Positions 61,298-64,000 of a stretch of 64,000 nt of DNA are shown here, in pieces. Source of the stretch: an uncultured Maribacter sp. (GTDB lineage: Bacteria; Bacteroidota; Bacteroidia; Flavobacteriales; Flavobacteriaceae); NCBI RefSeq assembly GCF_947496775.1, contig NZ_CANMDU010000003.1:124001-188000 (forward strand), read 5' to 3'. The position numbers were made by a program, and so were the translations under genes. The notes under the pieces are model-generated. The model saw only the letters and a program-made list of their open reading frames with translations. It made no database searches and was not told the origin of the DNA. Numbering within the stretch: position 1 is the stretch's first letter; each line of letters begins with the position of its first letter.

Positions 61298-63964
61298 TTA
61301 CAATGCAGGATTAATTTTAGCACTATCAATATTTTGTGCCTTGATAAAATCTTTAACTTCTTTGGCCGTAACGTCCCCTTCTTTTCTAAGTAATTGAAGA
61401 GCCGCTAAAGCAATATATTTAGGGCTAATTTCAAAATAGTCCCTTAAATCGGTTCTTGCTTCACTTAAACCATAACCATCTGTTCCTAAAACATGATACG
61501 CATCTGGCATCCATTTAGAAATACTCATGCCCCAAGATTTCATATAATCAGAAACAGAAACAAAAACTCCCTTTTCTTTTTCGACTAATGTTTCTACATA
61601 AGATTTTGTTGTCTTCGATGTTGTTAGCAACGCTTCTCTTTCTGCGTTTAACGCATCTCTCTGTAGCTCTGTATAACTAGTTACGCTCCAAATATCTGTA
61701 GATATGTTCATTGCCTCCAGTAAATCTTTAGCTTCTATAACCTGAGTCATAATAGATCCACTACCCATTAAATGCGCTTTTCTTTTTGATTTTTTAGTTG
61801 ATTTTTGGTAACGATACATTCCTTTGATAATACCTTCTTCTACCCCTTTAGGCATAACCGGCATGGTATAGTTTTCATTGGTAACCGTTATGTAGTAGAA
61901 TATTTTTTCCTGTAGCTCATACATTCTATAGATACCATCCTTTATTATTATTGCCAATTCGTAAGCAAAAGATGGGTCATAACTTTTCATATTAGGCACT
62001 ACGCTAGATAGCATGTGAGAGTGTCCATCTTGGTGTTGTACCCCTTCCCCATTAAGTGTTGTTCTACCCGAGGTTCCACCAATAAGAAATCCTTTACAAA
62101 GCATATCTCCACAGGCCCAAATCATATCTCCCACGCGTTGAAAACCAAAAATAGAATAGAATACATAAAAAGGAATCATTGGTAATCCATGCATGGCATA
62201 GGCCGAACCAGCAGCCATAAATGATGCTATGGCCCCAGCTTCGCAAATTCCTTCTTGTAGTATTTGGCCATCAACACTTTCTCTGTAATAGGAAACGCTA
62301 CCAGCATCAACGGGTTTATATAATTGTCCTTTAGGTTGATATATTCCTGCATATCGGAAAAGACCATCTAAACCAAAAGTTCTTGCTTCATCTGGAATAA
62401 TAGGAACTATATATTCTTTAATATCATCATGACGAATTAATTTTGTTATTAACCGTACTAAGACCATCGTGGTAGAAACTTCCCTATCTCCTGTACCTTC
62501 GTAAAACTCTCCAAATAAATCGTCTCCGGGAGTTTTTATAGCAATACTCTCATCTTTACGCTCTGGTAAGTAGCCTCCTAAAGCTTCTCTTTTTTCTTTA
62601 AGGTATTTAATCTCTGGACTATCTGGAGACGGAATGTAAAATTTAGCTTTTGCAGCATCTTCCTTACTCATAGGTATACCAAATCTTGCAGCAGCGTCTA
62701 TACGTTCTTCTGCCGTCATGCTTTTTTTCTGGTGCGTGGTATTTTTTCCTTCACCGGAATCTCCCATTCCGTAACCCTTTAGAGTTTTCATTAGGATAAC
62801 ACTTGGTTTACCATTAGGTTTTTCTGCCTTATCAAATGCTGCAAAAATCTTTTTATAATCGTGCCCTCCACGTCTTATGGTTCTTATCTCTTCATCAGAT
62901 AAAGATTTCATCAATTCTTCGAGCTCCGGGTTGTCTTTTATCCAATGCTTGCGAACCTCATCTCCTGGAAGTACAGAATACATTTGGTAATCGCCATCCA
63001 AAGCCTCATTCATTCTATCTACTAAAATACCTTCATGGTCTCTTTCTATTAAAGAATCCCACTCACTGCCCCAAATAACCTTAGTAACATTCCAACCTGC
63101 TCCCAAGAAACTTCTTTCTAATTCTTGAATAACTTTTCCGTTACCACGAACAGGCCCATCTAATCTTTGTAAATTACAATTAACAACGAGAACCAAATTG
63201 TCTAACTGTTCTCTTACCGCAATATTTAATGTTCCAAGAGTTTCTGGTTCGTCCATTTCACCATCACCAACAAAGGCCCATATTTTTCCTCCTTTTTTCT
63301 CTTTTAATCCTCTATTTTCCAAATATTTTTGAAACCTTGCTTGGTAAATCGCACTTACTCCTATAAGCCCCATAGAAGCCGCTGGAATTTCCCAAAAAGA
63401 AGGCATTCTTCTTGGATGTGGATACGATGGCAAGCCACCTTCTTTCTGTAGTTCTCTTCTAAAGTTTTTAAGGTTATCTTCTGTTAATCTTCCTTCTAGT
63501 AATGCGCGTGCATATATTCCTGGCGCAGCATGTGGCTGAAAAGAAACCAAATCACCCCCATAATCTTCGGACTTTTTTCTAAAAAAATGATTTAAACCTA
63601 CCTCGTACATACTAGCAGCCGATGCGTAAGTGGCAATATGACCACCTACGCCAGCGCCACTATCATAACCTTGTAATACCATTGCCATAGCATTCCATCG
63701 ATTAATATTCTCAATTTTAGTTTCTAGCACTGTATCTCCAGGATACGGTGGTTGGTGTTTTACATTAATTGTATTTATATAAGGGGAGTTTAGTGCTTCG
63801 CCTCCTAATTTTACCCCTTTTTTTATTGCGAAAGCTCGTAAATGGCGTATCAGTTTTGCCGCTTGGTCATCCCCTAAATCTTGGATAACTTCATCTAAAG
63901 ATGCTATCCATTCTTGCAATTCTTGACTCCATTCTAATTCGTTAGCTTCTACTGTTTTATTCAT
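61298..63964 (-). CDS. aceE: Pyruvate dehydrogenase E1, homodimeric (AceE type)
   Basis: 888 residues, nearly identical in length to E. coli AceE (887). AFVGDGEMDEPET, NCNLQRLDGPVRGNG (thiamine diphosphate-binding GDG...N), TLKGYGMGDSGEGKN and a C-terminal transketolase-like domain are visible. Most Bacteroidota have the heterotetrameric PdhAB, so the homodimeric type deserves note. It decarboxylates pyruvate and acetylates E2. Transcribed first in the unit with E2, CopD-like and unknown genes. The pathway upstream yields pyruvate if my scheme is right, so the placement could be functional. Confidence 0.93.
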   Translation of the reverse strand: MNKTVEANELEWSQELQEWIASLDEVIQDLGDDQAAKLIRHLRAFAIKKGVKLGGEALNSPYINTINVKHQPPYPGDTVLETKIENINRWNAMAMVLQGYDSGAGVGGHIATYASAASMYEVGLNHFFRKKSEDYGGDLVSFQPHAAPGIYARALLEGRLTEDNLKNFRRELQKEGGLPSYPHPRRMPSFWEIPAASMGLIGVSAIYQARFQKYLENRGLKEKKGGKIWAFVGDGEMDEPETLGTLNIAVREQLDNLVLVVNCNLQRLDGPVRGNGKVIQELERSFLGAGWNVTKVIWGSEWDSLIERDHEGILVDRMNEALDGDYQMYSVLPGDEVRKHWIKDNPELEELMKSLSDEEIRTIRRGGHDYKKIFAAFDKAEKPNGKPSVILMKTLKGYGMGDSGEGKNTTHQKKSMTAEERIDAAARFGIPMSKEDAAKAKFYIPSPDSPEIKYLKEKREALGGYLPERKDESIAIKTPGDDLFGEFYEGTGDREVSTTMVLVRLITKLIRHDDIKEYIVPIIPDEARTFGLDGLFRYAGIYQPKGQLYKPVDAGSVSYYRESVDGQILQEGICEAGAIASFMAAGSAYAMHGLPMIPFYVFYSIFGFQRVGDMIWACGDMLCKGFLIGGTSGRTTLNGEGVQHQDGHSHMLSSVVPNMKSYDPSFAYELAIIIKDGIYRMYELQEKIFYYITVTNENYTMPVMPKGVEEGIIKGMYRYQKSTKKSKRKAHLMGSGSIMTQVIEAKDLLEAMNISTDIWSVTSYTELQRDALNAEREALLTTSKTTKSYVETLVEKEKGVFVSVSDYMKSWGMSISKWMPDAYHVLGTDGYGLSEARTDLRDYFEISPKYIALAALQLLRKEGDVTAKEVKDFIKAQNIDSAKINPAL

Positions 63965-64000
63965 AACCTTAATATTGAGTATGTTAAATACCGTATAAAG

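Noticed and set aside
1-64000. CRISPR arrays, insertion sequences or prophage genes
   Set aside because: No repeat-spacer pattern, no transposase or integrase frame and no phage structural gene was found; the only clear direct repeats are the 371-bp units at 8923-9664.

Overview
The window looks like the chromosome of a marine member of the Flavobacteriaceae (Bacteroidota). It is AT-rich. It carries a GYDIA-type GHMP kinase, flavobacterial promoters of the TTG-N17-19-TAnnTTTG type, very dense co-directional gene packing and many lipoproteins. The species assignment is an inference from these traits.

Layout. 1-8761: ordinary core genes: GHMP kinase (5' end outside the window), a PpiD-like foldase, a CorC/CNNM membrane protein, LptC, a TPR protein, an outer-membrane barrel and type III pantothenate kinase. 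8814-9709: tRNA-Phe(GAA) followed by two exact 371-bp direct repeats, each holding a small GIY-YIG nuclease gene and a remnant of the tRNA 3' end. 9881-14315: an arsenosugar-type gene set (rhodanese, TIGR04282-like glycosyltransferase, purine nucleoside phosphorylase, ArsM, DUF547, TIGR04283-like glycosyltransferase), without the radical SAM enzyme ArsS. About 14.3-58.5 kb: a roughly 44-kb accessory gene cluster, the centre of interest. 58.6-64 kb: a DUF of unknown function, a CopD-like membrane protein and an AceF/AceE-type pyruvate dehydrogenase pair.

The accessory cluster has four main transcription units: a rightward unit 16.9-28.4 kb; a leftward unit 38.2-28.4 kb that converges on it at one strong terminator; a leftward unit 53.3-39.3 kb with an internal promoter region at 43.9 kb; and a rightward unit 54.4-58.5 kb. 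Intergenic starts carry a shared 31-bp element, two RTTAA-N5-TTAAY palindromes in tandem with exactly one base between them (16882, 38255, 53345, 54104). Single copies lie at 43939 and, weaker, at 15351. This suggests one regulon, although no regulator gene is in the window.

The cluster repeats a few families: four Tat-type flavin amine oxidases, three or four CpcT/CpeT-like (bilin-lyase fold) proteins, three DUF1838 proteins, seven VOC proteins and four MFS transporters. It adds a c-type cytochrome, a nitrilase-like lipoprotein, ATP-dependent hydantoinase subunits HyuA and HyuB, a fumarate-reductase-like flavoprotein, a LeuC/LeuD-type hydro-lyase, an HpcH/HpaI aldolase, a HapK/RedY-like protein, an SDR and methyltransferases. 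About half of the proteins carry export or lipoprotein signals and half do not, so the pathway seems to be split between envelope and cytoplasm.

My working hypothesis (inference, not shown) is catabolism of a pyrrole-derived compound such as a bilin or a chlorophyll/haem breakdown product. The envelope proteins would bind and oxidatively break it. MFS carriers would import imide or lactam fragments. HyuAB would open the rings. A LeuCD-type hydratase plus HpcH/HpaI aldolase would turn substituted maleates into pyruvate and a small acid, and the adjacent pyruvate dehydrogenase genes could take the pyruvate. The combination is not one I recognise as a described pathway.
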